Below, in pieces: positions 1 through 12,328 of a DNA stretch of 64,000 nucleotides. Each line of letters begins with the position of its first letter. The stretch's first letter is position 1. The translations under genes and the position numbers were made by a program. The stretch comes from Wyeomyia smithii (taxonomy: Eukaryota > Arthropoda > Insecta > Diptera > Culicidae). A model generated the notes under the pieces. That model worked only from the letters and a program-made list of their open reading frames with translations, was not told the DNA's origin and did no database searches. Where the stretch lies: assembly GCF_029784165.1 (NCBI RefSeq), contig NC_073695.1, positions 207,657,781-207,721,780 on the forward strand, in the 5' to 3' direction.

Positions 1-3000
1 CGAAGCTACTCGGTTGAAATTCGAGCTCACTTGGAGGTTTGTACAAGGGTTCGTGTTTTCTGGGATATTCGTCCCACGCAAATTACTTTTTGCTCTTGGG
101 AAAAGGATATTTGGTTTTGGAAGTATCTCCACTATATTTAGAACTGGAACAAATCTCATGCTAATCAGTGTCAGATTATAATTAAAAGTTTGGTCCAATC
201 TAAGGGCTGTCTTACAGGAAACCGTGTTTTTGGCCGGATTATTGTTTTAACATAAAACCTATAAAACATTCAAACGCTCTTTCCCATAAATCATCGTAAG
301 TAATAGGAATGTACATTCTATATCAGCCAAAATGCAGTCCAGCTACCTGGTAACCACCAAACCGTTACACACAACGCGCAACAATTTGTTCTCCATGCCG
401 GGCATCCTACCCCTCCGCACAATTGCATATCATCGCTACCTTATTCAGCATTAAAATTACACCGGTGGAAGTACCGAAAACACCGACAATAAATCGACCG
501 CACGGTGCAACACCACGAAAGCGAAGATATTTCTGCCTGGATCCCATGACATGCAATTTCCACTCGGATGCAACGTAGACCGCGGATTGTACTCCACTTG
601 GTGACTTTCCTCCATTTCACCCCTTCGGCCTCCTCTCACCTACCTACTGGTAATCTGGTACGCTATCAAACTCGAGCATAATGTCGACAACGTCGAGGTA
701 CAACGGCAATTTACACATTGTATGACTGAGTTCAGCTGGGACAGATTTGAAATATACACGGAATCCCTGTTGCACCTGTGGTTTGCATGTCTGGTACTTA
801 GCATGCATCATCCGAGATGATTATTGCTGGTCTGGGGAAGCAACGGGGGATTAAAATGGATTAAGTAAAAATCATAGGTTGAAAGCGAAAAGAAAAATCA
901 ATGGGGATGAAAACTAACATTTCCCCTGCCTGAAATCTGTGAACCATATTTTACGTCTCTCCAATTTAAATGCCAATACTTCAACCCGTCCAAGTGGGCC
1001 GGAACCTCTCACTGGCTAGCTGTAGAGCGCAGTGCGTACCGACATTCCAAGGCGTTTCTCGTTGTTCTGCTTTGCATTGGAAAAAATCGTCTGTGTGGTG
1101 TGTGCTAAGCCTATAGCTTTCGGAACGTTCTCCCCGAAAGCCTTGCGCGGACGAAGCGAAATCTGCCATCGTGAAATTTTTGTCTGTACGAACAACGCCA
1201 CCCCATTGCTCGTGCATGAGATTATGGAAATATGATTCGGTGCGCTGGGAATGCTCTCCGGGCTGCGACATTGTGTACTGCAACGGGAATGGGGCGCCAT
1301 ACGATATTTCACACAGCAGCAGCTGCACAGTGAAGAGGGGGAAGGTTGCATTAAAATTCCTTTGGAATAGTTATGCTGATCACAGTCTGGTCAGTGAACT
1401 GTTCGGTGGTTCGGTATGGAAACGATAGCGTTTACAGGCAAGCTAAGGATTGCTAAGTAGAGTTTTTATCTCCAAGCTTGAAATTCCTAAACTCTTCTTA
1501 TTTACAAATATTTGTTCAAGGATCCTTGATTCTAGTGTTCAAGCTGCGTTGCAGCATTTACCAAATGCTCTTCCCAGTTTGCCATATTGGATATTGGTGC
1601 CGATGTCTTGGTCCATCGATTCTCGTAGTCATGTGGCGAAGGATAGCTCCATTCCAGAAACCTAAATAGCCAACTAGTCTTGCAAATATTTGTTCTTGCT
1701 TGCGCTCGTAAAACTAAATCAACGGAGAAAATAAACCAATCCAAGATGAACAATCTTGTCCGGAGTTCTGATGGGAATTGGCAGTGCCGAGCTGGGGATA
1801 ATGAAAGTGGGAAATATGCAACACATTCTGTTCGAGCTCCAGTAACATGTTCTTCCGTCGTACCTATATAATATGATAGATCAAACTTCCGTAACCCGTT
1901 CAAAACTGGGAGTAAATAAATATAGATAAGATAAAGATAATATTTTAGTTAAATATTCATTAGTTTTCAGTCACCATTTCTTTTGTTTCGTCTTTTATCA
2001 TACTTTAATTTTTTTGGTCAAAATATAAGGGAACTGCTCCATTATTCATCTCATTAGGCGAAGAATGCACGGAGTAAACACCAAATTTTCACGCAATCAT
2101 TGAACAGGTAAACAAAATTCGCTCACGTGCTCTTATGGAATCGTTCAGCATTGTATATTTAGTAAAATTAGCTAGATTTATCCTGAATTTTGTAAAACAA
2201 ACCATTTTTTACAACGCTTCCATATCCATCTCAAAACTTGAATCATTGCTCAATTATTCATCTCACGACGCCCCCATATTCATCACACTGTTAATCATGA
2301 ATGAATCACGTTATCATGAATGAACGTAGCCGCAGCCCGTCGTAGCAGGTTACCTAGATATCCGCTGCAGTTGTTTACGTGCAAAATTGGGAACCTAGGC
2401 AACCACTGCAGTGCTCTCGATTTATGTCAATTATGTCGGAATAGTTCAACATTTTCAGTATGATTCGTATTAACAGAAACTGATTTGGTAACGTTGGATT
2501 TTCTTCAACGCAGTGAAAACAGATGAAAATACATACAGTTGAAATTTAGGAATTGTAGAAATTTATCTCATATATTTCTGCTAATTCAAGTTTGTTTTTG
2601 GAAATTTGAGGTGAACATTTCAAAGATCAAAGTATTCTTGGTGTAGTGAGTGGTTTTGTTTAGTGATTAAAATAAAAAGTCGTCCGCTAGTGATGAAAGA
2701 AACTTTGGTTGGCTGCTGAACGAGTCCCGTATAGATCGATGCGCGGATTTTGTTTTCTGAAGTAGGTGATTGAATTAAATCAGTTTTCGAGTGCAGATGC
2801 CCGACTATAATATCAAATTTAGAGCTTTCAAGTGAGTTTTTGAGGATTCTACTTTATGAGAAATCTAAAGTGAACTAAGAAGAATCCATTCCATGGATTA
2901 GCAGATTGGTTAAGTTAGAAAATATGCGTTTTTTCCTGTTTTCCATAGTGTTTTCATGTTGTATGTACGGTATTGTTGCTTTGACCAGCATGTTTTCTTT

Positions 3001-3230
3001 CAAGACATCAGTTTTTATTATGCTCTGACAGCAGGTTTAGAAATTGTTCAAGTAAAAGGCTTGTTTTAAAACTTTTCGAAAGATTTTTACCTTCGAGACT
3101 TCAAATTAGTCTAAGTTCATGGAAGCAAACTTAAATTGACCTGTTGGGACGGGGGAACTCTGTCCCTTTTTTTTTTTTTTTTTGATAATGAAACAGAAAA
3201 TATCACAGGGAATGGTTGGTGTCCATTCAC
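1..3230. other. Unassigned DNA, no recognisable gene
   Basis: Mixed-composition sequence. Open frames up to about 120 codons occur on both strands around 980-1900, but they overlap each other, lack any motif I recognise and look like chance openings. A T-run lies at 3169-3183 just before the first MITE. No RNA gene, long repeat or mobile-element terminus was recognised. It could be intergenic or intronic; the sequence does not decide. Confidence 0.4.
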
Positions 3231-3233
3231 ATC

Positions 3234-3900
3234 GGTGCTTATTACGGGAGTCACTTCACGGTGAAATATATTTCACTCTCACGCTCACTTCACTTTTTTA
3301 GACCTATTCCCGATTCCACCTCAAGTGAGGTGACAAAAATCACCTCCGTGGAGTGAGATTGACAGTGAAGTGAAATTGAGAATAGGACAAGTGAAATGAG
3401 ATTGTTTCACAGCTCAAAAGTCTCTAAGTCTAAGAAAGTCGTTTTTTTTCGTTTTTTTAGATAACACCAGATCTTGACGTGTTCTGCATTTCTAAGACAT
3501 TGGGCATCAAAAAAAAATGTTTTTTCGGTATCGAAAATTTCCTGAACTAGTTTGCATTTTTTTCATCGGGCAAAAAAATGAAAATTTTACCGCTTTAAGG
3601 CACGGATCAAATTCGGATTCGTTTCGTTACTGAAAAATAAATCCAATATTTACCATTAGATCACAAATCAATCAACTTTAAGACTTATGGCATCTTCGTG
3701 GAATTATTTCACTGTTCAAAATGGTCGTGAAATAATTCCACGCAAAACGTCGCTTTTTCCGTTTCCACTTCACTCATAATAACCCAGATTTCACGGCAGA
3801 TGTCACCTTGCGACGTTTTTCTAACTTACGTGAGTCCTGTAATAGGACTTCATTCACTTCACTCTGATTTCACCGTGAAGTGACTCCCGTAATAAGCACC
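3234..3900. mobile_element. 667-bp MITE with 34-bp terminal inverted repeats and ATC target duplications
   Basis: The left end begins GGTGCTTATTACGGGAGTCA and the right end is its reverse complement; the match runs about 34 bases with at most minor differences. The trinucleotide ATC flanks both ends (3231-3233 and 3901-3903), as expected of a 3-bp target duplication. There is no coding capacity. The interior is built from short degenerate repeats of a TTCACTTCAC / GTGAAGTGAA type in both orientations, so the element can fold extensively. The 3-bp duplication could fit a PIF/Harbinger-like source, but no transposase is present to confirm it. Confidence 0.85.
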
Positions 3901-4138
3901 ATCGTCTGTGCTAGGAATGCTCGCGTGTGATTGGTTCATTGTTCGCGTAAATTTTCTTGTAACTTTTTATCAATTTTCACCGTTGAGCAGTGAAATAATA
4001 ATGATGGCTAGCGCGTTAAAAAATTGTTACACGTTTTATCTATCCAACAATATATTGGTTATTATTATCCATCATGTGGTTATGCTGTTATTATCGTTTG
4101 AAATCTGACGTAACATTTGCCAGTTTCGTTTCCTATTT

Positions 4139-4184
4139 TATAGAATGCATCCCAGTATAGAAAACAAAGACGTAGTCCCACGCC
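4139..4184 (-). repeat. Copy of a GACGTAG(N)CTACGTC-type repeat end
   Basis: Read on the minus strand this matches 8938-8985: CGTGGGACTACGTC followed by TTTGTTTTCTATACTGGGAT. The two copies are inverted relative to each other. Related motifs occur near 9461, 30703, 44135, 45021 and 45718, suggesting a dispersed family with a conserved near-palindromic end. Family name unknown to me. Confidence 0.55.
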
Positions 4185-4494
4185 AAAAAGATTTGCAGTG
4201 GCAATCTATAGAAAACTCCATCGAAGGCCATTTAAATAGGCATATAAAAGCAAGGTGTCTTTGACACCCGTTTCTCATAGAATGTGCTATAACTTTGCCG
4301 AGCAAAATGAATTTTTATGTGCAAAAATGAAGAAAGTAAAATTCGCTTCTCACTTTTAGGTGAATTATTCACAAAATTGCAATTTCTGAAAATTGGAGAA
4401 TAAATAATGGATCATAATGGAGCATAGTTATGCTGAAGGCATGCGGTTCTAAAACCAATTTTGGTGGGTCTAAACAATTTCGATTACGTTTTTG

Positions 4495-4730
4495 AATTGA
4501 AAATTGTTAAGCCTTAATTATGAAAAGAACTGTACTATGTATTAAAGAAAGTCAAACGTTTTTGAAACGCAGATTTCGATTAATCTGATTGGTCGTTTGA
4601 AGTTCGCTTTCCCTAACACGGTCGACAGAATTGTTTACCTGGTTAACCTAGGATGCACTATTTGAGCTATATGAGAGCCTGCTTCTGTTCAAACCAATCA
4701 TTTTACTAGTGGATGGATATTTATTAGGAT
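4495..4730 (+). repeat. Partial copy of the CCAAT/TATA promoter-like repeat family
   Basis: This shares the order AAAATTGTTAAGCC, GATTGGTCG, a GTCGACAGAATT block and a CTATATGAGAGCCTGCTTCTG block with copies at 29.2, 29.95, 43.7 and 45.9 kb. The copy stops where the 4735 foldback element begins, so it may have been interrupted by it. No coding capacity. Confidence 0.6.
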
Positions 4731-4734
4731 GTCC

Positions 4735-6194
4735 CAAAAAACGATGATGAAAAAGGCAAGGTGCTCAGCCATTAATAGAAATTATTATTATAAAAAATAA
4801 TTATAGAATTTTTGTAGAACATTTAAATTTTCTAAAAAAATATTTTCAGGTTGCCCAGAAGTGATTTATGAGAAAATTACTTTTTCGAGATATAAAGCCA
4901 ATCTTTTGCTTTTTTCCAATTCTGCTCGATTCCCACTATTTCATTTTTTTTATTTTTGTGCGGTTGTTTTTGAATATTTTAGTTTGAATTCATTGCATGC
5001 AATTATTTGACTCACAAGCCCATTGAACATCGCAAATGAGTGAATTTTTCTCATAATTTTTAGTTAAAACTCTTCAAATCACATATAAAGAAAATGTTTG
5101 ATCAAGAACTGAAATTTTTACTGCAATGCTGGATTCAAGACGAAAATTTACATAAAAAAGATCCCTAATATCTTATCGGAGGGCTGAGATATTGGCGTTT
5201 TTACATGTGATGGGAAACTAAGCATTTTCACAAAAATTCCACTAATGCTCATTATCTCCATTGCACAGTGTTTTATTTTGCCGTTTTTGTGCGAATTATT
5301 GAATAGTGATTCAAATGTTGATTATAGCCATAAGGTTTGATTGGAGAAGTTTCAGGAAATTCAAAAATGAAACTTCTAATGTAGAAAGATGGTTGATCAA
5401 TCCACCAATAAGTGAGATAGAAAAATTACTTTTTAATCAGATTAAGATAGATATGCAAGGTGTCTTCGACAAAATTTTAGGTTATCTTAAAAAAAGAAAC
5501 TTTATCGAAGACATCATGTTTTTATCTCCTACATATCACGAGCAACATGAAGTTTTCCATTAGAAGGCACTTAAAATCACAATTTTCGTTCTAACTTTTT
5601 TCGCAGATTTTCTCGAATTTTCAAACCTTCTACTAAGTTATCCGCCATCCAAAAATGCATTTGTTTTCTGAACATTGTTATTTTTTATCTCGCAAATGAA
5701 ACAGTTGTTTGACATATTTGTAAAAGTGCATAGTTTTCCATCGCATATAAAAATGCCAGCCCCCCGATAAGATATCAAGGATTTTTGTTCATGTAAATTA
5801 TCGTCTTAAATCCCGCTTTGATCAAAAAAATTTTGCGTTTGTGTTTTGAAGGGTTTTATCTAAACATTATGGGAAAAATTTAAGTTTCTATAATGTTAAA
5901 TGAGCTCTGTGAGCCTAATAACGAAATGCAATGCTGAGCCAAATTATGCAAAATATTCAAAAACAACCTCACAAAAATAAAAAAAATATATGGAAAAATG
6001 TGGAAATCGAACAGAGTTGAAAAAAGTGCAAAAAAAGGTTTCGTGTTTAAAAAAATTTTTTTTTTCGTAAATCACGTTTGGGAAACCTGAAAACAATTTT
6101 TCAGAAATTCGAAATGCTCTACAGAAATGCTTTAAATAACATTATCTTTCAATTTAGGGCTGAGCACCTTGACTTTTTCAACATCGATTTTTTT
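4735..6194. mobile_element. 1.46-kb foldback element with inverted arms of about 450-500 bp
   Basis: The left arm (4735 to about 5240) starts AAAAAACGATGATGAAAAAG then GCAAGGTGCTCAGCC; the right arm (about 5740-6194) is its diverged reverse complement and ends with GGCTGAGCACCTTGACTTTT. Matching blocks recur in mirror order, for example ATCTTATCGG at 5173 against CCGATAAGAT at 5776. The central 500 bp is AT-rich and not palindromic. The 85-codon open frame at 5306-5563 lies in this loop, has no recognised motif and is probably chance. The right end abuts a mariner remnant, which the element may have entered. Confidence 0.8.
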
Positions 6195-6690
6195 TGTTCA
6201 CAGGCGAAAACACGACGCCTAACGTCCCTTGGTTTCATATCATATGGAACCAAAGTTCCTTATTTTTTATTCTTTCTTAAAACAGGCAATCGCTAGAAAA
6301 TGGCTTGGCGAGTAACTACTAATACCGAAGCAAGCTGTTACTGCTTTTAACAGGATTCATATCAAGCAACTACTCCATTTCAGCATCTTCGAAAGTTTTT
6401 GGCTTTTATTCACGCTGACAGTCATCAATATCGGAATTTCGGCGTTTTGAGAGCGACGGGAATAAGCATGGCAAGTTGTTTTACTTAGAGCAGTATTTCC
6501 TTAAACTTTTTCTTAACTCTTGATGCGCTTCAGCCGTCGTTATCTTTGAATAAAACGAGAAAAGTAGCACTTCACGCAATTTCCGATTACTTGGCACAAA
6601 ACCAAACATTTTCACAGAGGCAAAAGTTTCCAATTTACTTTTTTTATGCGCATTTAGTGAGCCATTAGTTATTTTGATCACCAAGAAACT
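6195..6690 (-). pseudogene. Mariner-family transposase remnant, N-terminal part
   Basis: On the minus strand a segment reads NRKLREVLLFSFYSKITTAE followed by AHQELRKSL, resembling the first helix-turn-helix region of mariner transposases, where a LREVLLFCF-like stretch is followed by K-TAAEAHR. Continuing left, 6260-6470 matches the 50230-50410 mariner remnant at DNA level. Stops and frameshifts are frequent and no catalytic aspartates are visible. The left edge is cut by the foldback element. Confidence 0.65.
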
Positions 6691-8936
6691 GTTTGTTAGT
6701 TAATAATGCTAAATTTGAATCTTGTTTTGCAAGCTGTTTTCTTAAGCTAGCAAAGATTACTAGTTTTTCAAAGAAATGACGGAGGCTTTAACTCGTTAGC
6801 GTTACACCATTCAATGAGCGTCAAATGAGCACTAAATTTCCATACCATAAACATTTCGTTCAGCTGATTTTTTTCTTTCAGACTGACTTTACTTTTTTTT
6901 CTACAATGCCTGTTTTCAGTCGGGTTTTTTTTTCGTCACGTCTACCAAAATTGAATCTAGACCACTTGAATTGTAAGCAGTTAAAACTATCCCACGTGGT
7001 GGATGGAGACATTAACCTTATGACGTCAGTGCAAAAATTTAAACCGTCAGTCACGCTTCCGGCATGTGTGCCAATACATCGCGCCATTCTAAGTTAAATA
7101 AATTCTAAACTTCAGAAGCAGTCGGTTTGGTTTATGGACATCTCCAGTGTCTCCACTTGGGTGAGAAGAGGCGCATCGTTCTCGCTCCCGGTACCCTTCA
7201 ACCGCCTGTGCACTATGGACCGAATGTGATCTGATAACTGTGTTTCGTTGGTACCATTGCCAGTATATCCCATGCAGAGGTCCAGTCATCGAAACAACAA
7301 AGAACATGCCCCATGGCTCAAGGGATGATGGGGACACTGATGTTACCGATATGCCAAACACTGTAAACGTTTTACGATGCAGCAATTGACTCGATCAAGT
7401 CATTTTGTGTCCCCACTGTTCACTCACTGTTCGGCATGTAGAGATACAAAGAAGTAGTTTGAAACATGGTATCCAGAGAGACCGACCGCATTAGAGGCTG
7501 TTGGCTTCTGGCGAGCAGAAAACAAATTACAACTGGTGCTAGGTCTGGATAAGAAGTTATATGAAGATTAAGAAGCACTTAATCCATAGTCATCGTCACT
7601 AATACTAGTGATTTATTTTTCTTGCTCGTATGCATGTATCATCATCATTCGCTCGCCCCAGGTTTCGAGAGAAATCGAGACTGGACAAAACGTAACCGAG
7701 CCAACATTTGCACATGTGAGTTACGATTATCTGTCGATAACTACAGCACAAGTGATGCTGACCAAACCCATCTTGGGCGGTGTGGGCGAAGCAGGCCCCG
7801 AATACGTTACAAGGTCTACCACGATTACGGCCTCCGCATTGTAGCTCCACGCGATAACTGCGGGCTGCAGGGTGCCTGCAGTTTAAAACTGATTTCAATT
7901 AAAGGGTTACTAATGTTGGCTGTTAACAACCAAATTTTTTTCCACCCGACTTGCTTTAAGTGGCACCCTGTAGGAGCATTACACTATCGACCATCGGAAA
8001 CAGCATCGTTCGTAGTTGAGTCGGTTACCTCACATTAACTAATGGTGGCGATTAAAAACGAATAAAATGAACTAGAGAAAAAAAAAATAAAATATCTATG
8101 TTTATTGGTTCGGTGTGTTGGCAGTATCAATTTTCACGTTGTGAAACAGCACTTTTTACAGAGGAGTGGAATTTCCGATCGAACAGCGGCAAACAGCGAA
8201 AGCATGGCACGGGGAAATGTTCGCAGAACCACTTCCTTTTTCGGAACAGAGTACCTAGTAGCGTGATTGAACATACATGCAAGCAGAACTACATGTGCGC
8301 GGCAGATTCCTGGCGAGTGTTGTGACATGCGAGAACTAGAAATGGTGGCCGCCGTTGGTGCCTCGAGAATACTCTTACCGAGGCGACACGATGCGGCAGG
8401 CAGGTGAGCAAATAGACTGACAGTCCGCCATAAGGAAGTTAAATTATACCCGTTTGGATTAACGAGAATTGATTGCGTGTCTAATTGGAACTGACAGTTC
8501 GGTTTGGTGTGCAGCAATTTGTTCTGTATTGAAGCTAGAATGTGCCCGCCGATCGGTGGCGATCCTTGCCTTGGAGTTTTCCTCGATTGAACACCGCAAC
8601 TGCCGGCCGCCGGTATCGGTAGCGTGATTGTCGGAATCAATCTAGTGTCTGTCATGGCTGAAGACAGGCATATTCGGAACTACACGGCACGATTGTTACT
8701 GTTTAATTTACCGTTTGTTGGATAATTTAGTTATAACTAACCGATGTTGATTTGTTGTTTTTTTTGGACAAACTTGTATGTTGATAAGCTTACCTGTAAA
8801 GAAACAGAAAAACAGAGTTAGTAAATGTGAGGTTTCTCTGGCATGCAACTTTATTCTACAAATAAATATCTTAAATACTATTTAAACCTGGCTTCCAATT
8901 AGTCCTGGGTTACTATAGCCAACAGAATTTTCTTGA
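6691..8936. other. Unassigned DNA, partly higher-complexity (7.1-8.7 kb)
   Basis: The 7100-8700 part is less AT-rich than its surroundings and holds overlapping open frames on both strands, the longest 173 codons on the minus strand (8655-8134). That frame shows no motif, signal peptide or convincing splice context that I can identify, so I do not call it a gene. The segment may be conserved non-coding or intronic DNA. Confidence 0.35.
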
Positions 8937-8937
8937 C

Positions 8938-9484
8938 GTGGGACTACGTCTTTGTTTTCTATACTGGGATGCATTTTGTAAAATTGTAAATGAAGTGGGC
9001 AAAACCATAACGTAAGTATTGTTGGATTTGGTTTTTGGGGAAATAGAGTTAATTCTGATTCAGACGCACTACGAGATATTCTTGGTGCTCATTTAACAAC
9101 AATGATACGTTTGTGCCTTGTCAAATAAATGTTGTTTGCAGAAAACACAACACTACAGATTCAATGTCGTCAAGTGCAAATGAAATTTTTCGAGTATTGT
9201 TGAGTATATTTCTAGAAAAAAAATTAAGGAGAGGCTGTGGATAAAAAATTGATTCTGTCTGCGGACTCTGCAACCTTTTTTACTAAAAATCCCACTAACA
9301 ACAGTGTTCAGTCCCACGTAACCATTTCATACAACCCTATGGCTGTAAACTGTGTAGTATTTTTTTAATTAAAGTACCTATTTTTGATCTACAACAATAA
9401 GGATGTCAAGAAAAATTACATTAAAATAGTAACAGTATCAGTATTTGTCTTATTTTGACGTAGAATACATCTTACTTCAATAGG
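8938..9484 (+). repeat. Repeat segment bounded by two GACGTAG-type motifs
   Basis: It starts GACGTGGGACTACGTC and continues as the inverted counterpart of 4139-4184. A second related motif, TTGACGTAGAATACATCTTA, is at 9459-9480. Between them is AT-rich sequence without an open frame of note. Boundaries are approximate. Confidence 0.45.
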
Positions 9485-11528
9485 GGGTCATTCCAAAATA
9501 TCGAAAATATAGTGGAACGGTAGAATGAAAGATTTCAAATGTTTGCAACAATGTTTGCACTGAACGGATTTTAGTCATTGATATCTCGTTGGATAGAGAA
9601 CAAATTTTTCTAGTGTATAAAATGCATTTTTAAAACATTTTTTCATAGTAAAGCGGTTAAACTTCATAACCAATTTTATTATAGTTCAATCAATCGCAAT
9701 GATGCAATCTAAACACTTCCTTAGTAAAGCCGACACTTAAGTTCATTGTACAACAACACGCCTGTCATTAGTCACATAAAAAAGCTAGCTAAACGATTCA
9801 ATAGCAACAATAAAAAAAAGTTCAAACTAGCTCGATGGTCACATTTAGTGAAAAACAACAGTGTCACTTTTTAAACGATTGAAATAAATGTGAAACTGCA
9901 TAGTTCATAATTTGAAAGGTAAGATTACTTGCAATTCAGCAGTACTTCAAGAACGTGTTGTGTCGCTATATTTAAACTTGGCAGGAGCAACGAAATAATT
10001 TACTTTGAGCTAGTGTATTTCGTAATATCTCTAGCTTCGGACTCAGCGTACTTGGCTAGCTCCCCTAACAGCAATAGTAAGAGAGGATAAACTTGACTGC
10101 TTAGCCGCTTGTCCGCGGCTCGCTTGTGTCCTCGATGCCATTTTAATGGCAGGTTTGTTGACGGATGAACAGTTGACGGGAAACTAATGCATTTCGCTCG
10201 CAACGTTCGTCTTTATACTCAAAAAAAAAAAAAAACAACGCCCAGCGCAGATGAACCATTTTTTACTTTCTTCCATATTACCGTGTGCGTGGCCCCGCCC
10301 ACTTGTCGCGTTAGTCTTCTCCGTAGGTTTTAAAGACAATCGCACGGGTTTGTTTCATCACATCATTATTCATGCGTCCACTGACTTTCGCGCGATTCGG
10401 GTGTATATTTTAAAATCGGTAGAGACAATAGAACGAGAATCATCCTGCTTGTGGTATTTTGCAATGTAAGAAACTGAACGCGTTCTATCTGGTGTAACTG
10501 ATTGTCCAGCAAAATATTCTTCCGAATACTCAACCTGAAGAAAACAGGAAAAAAGATATAATTCGAATGATTACCACCTTTGTAGAAAATTAACCCAGGC
10601 GTTTTATTTAGAGACGATTAGTTGCTTTCAATTGAATCATTCAATGTGTTTTTCACATCTCTGTACTATACAGTACACGCTTGTTCATCCCTTAAAGCTG
10701 CCTCAAAGCGCTCAAAGTTGTGATTTTTAGACCTTCGGAAAGTCGATTTTTTTTCAATGCCAAATGTTTTAAAAATGCATAAAACGTCAAGATCATTTAC
10801 CTTTGTCGAAGCCGCGATGATCTGTCTCATACCCGAAGCAAGGTTTTTATGTTTTGACCGGTCCTGGCCAAAAATGCGACCCACCCGCCTCGCAAAAGGG
10901 AGTGGATCATGTAAAGACAAATTGTTATTGCATCTTTGAGTATCGCTTACGCTCTTGATGTTACATTGAACAGATTTCGAATAAGTTAATTTAACGCCGA
11001 GATAAACCTATTTTAGTATTGTAGGGGAATTGGGGCAAAATTGACATGTTGCTGACATTCTACGTGAATCAGACACCTACCAATCAATTTCTAAGATTTT
11101 TCCACTTAATATAAGACAGATTTTAACTACCACTTTCAGATATTAGCGCATTACCATTAATGCTCATATATACAAGATAATATTTCGATGTGTGAAATAT
11201 ACTAAAACCATACCAAAACCGTTTTCGTAGAATCACCGTTTAAAGCTCAGTTTTTGTCCGATGTAAGATCTGTTTTTTTAAAGATGGGTAAGAAAATGGG
11301 AATATGTGGACAAACTCTTAGAATTTTGATATTTGGTTTTAAAACAAAATGGCGTCGAAAAACTATCGAAATTTTTCGATTTCTCAAAAATAAAAATGGC
11401 GCCACTGTTGCCCCTTAAGGAGAAATGTGTAGTTTTCCATCGATAGCTGCCAGAACAAATTAAATTCATTGAAAACTTAACTAGCACCCTCTCAAAAAAA
11501 TTTCAAGCTTTTTGGGTGTGAATATATT
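9485..11528. other. Unassigned AT-rich DNA
   Basis: No gene recognised. At 10757-10795 a block GCCAAATGTTTTAAAAATGC followed by ATAAAACGTC resembles a motif in the arms of the 25-28 kb foldback element. From about 11029 a GGGGCAAAATTGACA block begins a probable AT-rich repeat. The small region 10250-10400 has a CCCCGCCCAC box and is less AT-rich. Confidence 0.35.
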
Positions 11529-12073
11529 ACCCATTTAAGTATCTCTGCATGCTAATTTTTTTCCGAAATTAGTCTAGACTGTCTTTTGGAAAGGGCGAAT
11601 GTTTTATTTTTTATTTTTTTGTAAGTCGATATAACGCAAAAACGGTAAATTCTACAAAAAAGTGTTCTATGAGTAATTTTTAGGAAATTGTCTAATTTTT
11701 CATAAAAAATATTGATAATATTTTATAACAAGTCCTACGCTGAAAAAATGTTATGTAAACACAAAAAATCGATGAAAAAATAGTAATCTACGAATTGGCT
11801 GAAATTTGGTGAAGTTTTGGTGAAAGGCAACAATGTTGGTTACATTTCGTCCATACATCGCGAGTTGAGTATATTTGAGGAAAAAAAAGTTATTCTCAAA
11901 AATAAGAAAATATATATGCAAATTTAGACAATTTCCTAAAAATTGCCCATAGAACACTTTTTTGAAGAATTTACCGTTATTGCGTTATATCGATTTAAAA
12001 AAAAAAAAATTCGCCCTTTCCAGAAGACAGCCAGACTAATTTTAGAAAAAGTAAGTATGCAGAAATGGGGTCT
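11529..12073. mobile_element. About 545-bp foldback element
   Basis: The left arm (about 11529-11735) and right arm (about 11920-12073) are imperfect reverse complements. Matching mirrored blocks include CTTTTGGAAAGGGCGAATG against ATTCGCCCTTTCCAGAAG, and GTAAATTCTACAAAAAAGTG against CACTTTTTTGAAGAATTTAC. The loop of about 180 bp is AT-rich. Its right end runs straight into the 15-bp minisatellite. No clear target duplication could be seen. Confidence 0.7.
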
Positions 12074-12080
12074 CCTACAA

Positions 12081-12150
12081 AAGGCAGAAAATCGAAAGGC
12101 ACAATCACGAAAGGCAGAATCACGAAAAGCAGAATTACGAAAGACAGAAT
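12081..12150 (+). repeat. 15-bp minisatellite, left part
   Basis: About 4.7 diverged units of AAGGCAGAATCACGA in tandem (variants include AAAGCAGAATTACGA). The same array resumes at 17003-17054 after the retrotransposon, so both pieces are probably one original array. Confidence 0.85.
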
Positions 12151-12328
12151 TGTTTCGAATCGTCAACCAGTACGGACGTGTTTTAATTAGCTCTCGGCCA
12201 CGCGCGAATTTAAATTTTTGTTTTCTATTTACCTTCTTTTTTCGCTTGTAGGTGCTTTTGTGCCAGTAAGTCAACTCAAGCTCCGCGCGAGTAAGTTTGT
12301 GCGTAATTTACACTTTTTTTTTGTAAAC

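Noticed and set aside
10000..10203. Minus-strand 67-codon frame resembling a small secreted peptide
   Set aside because: It begins with TTG rather than ATG and has no signal peptide or processing sites.
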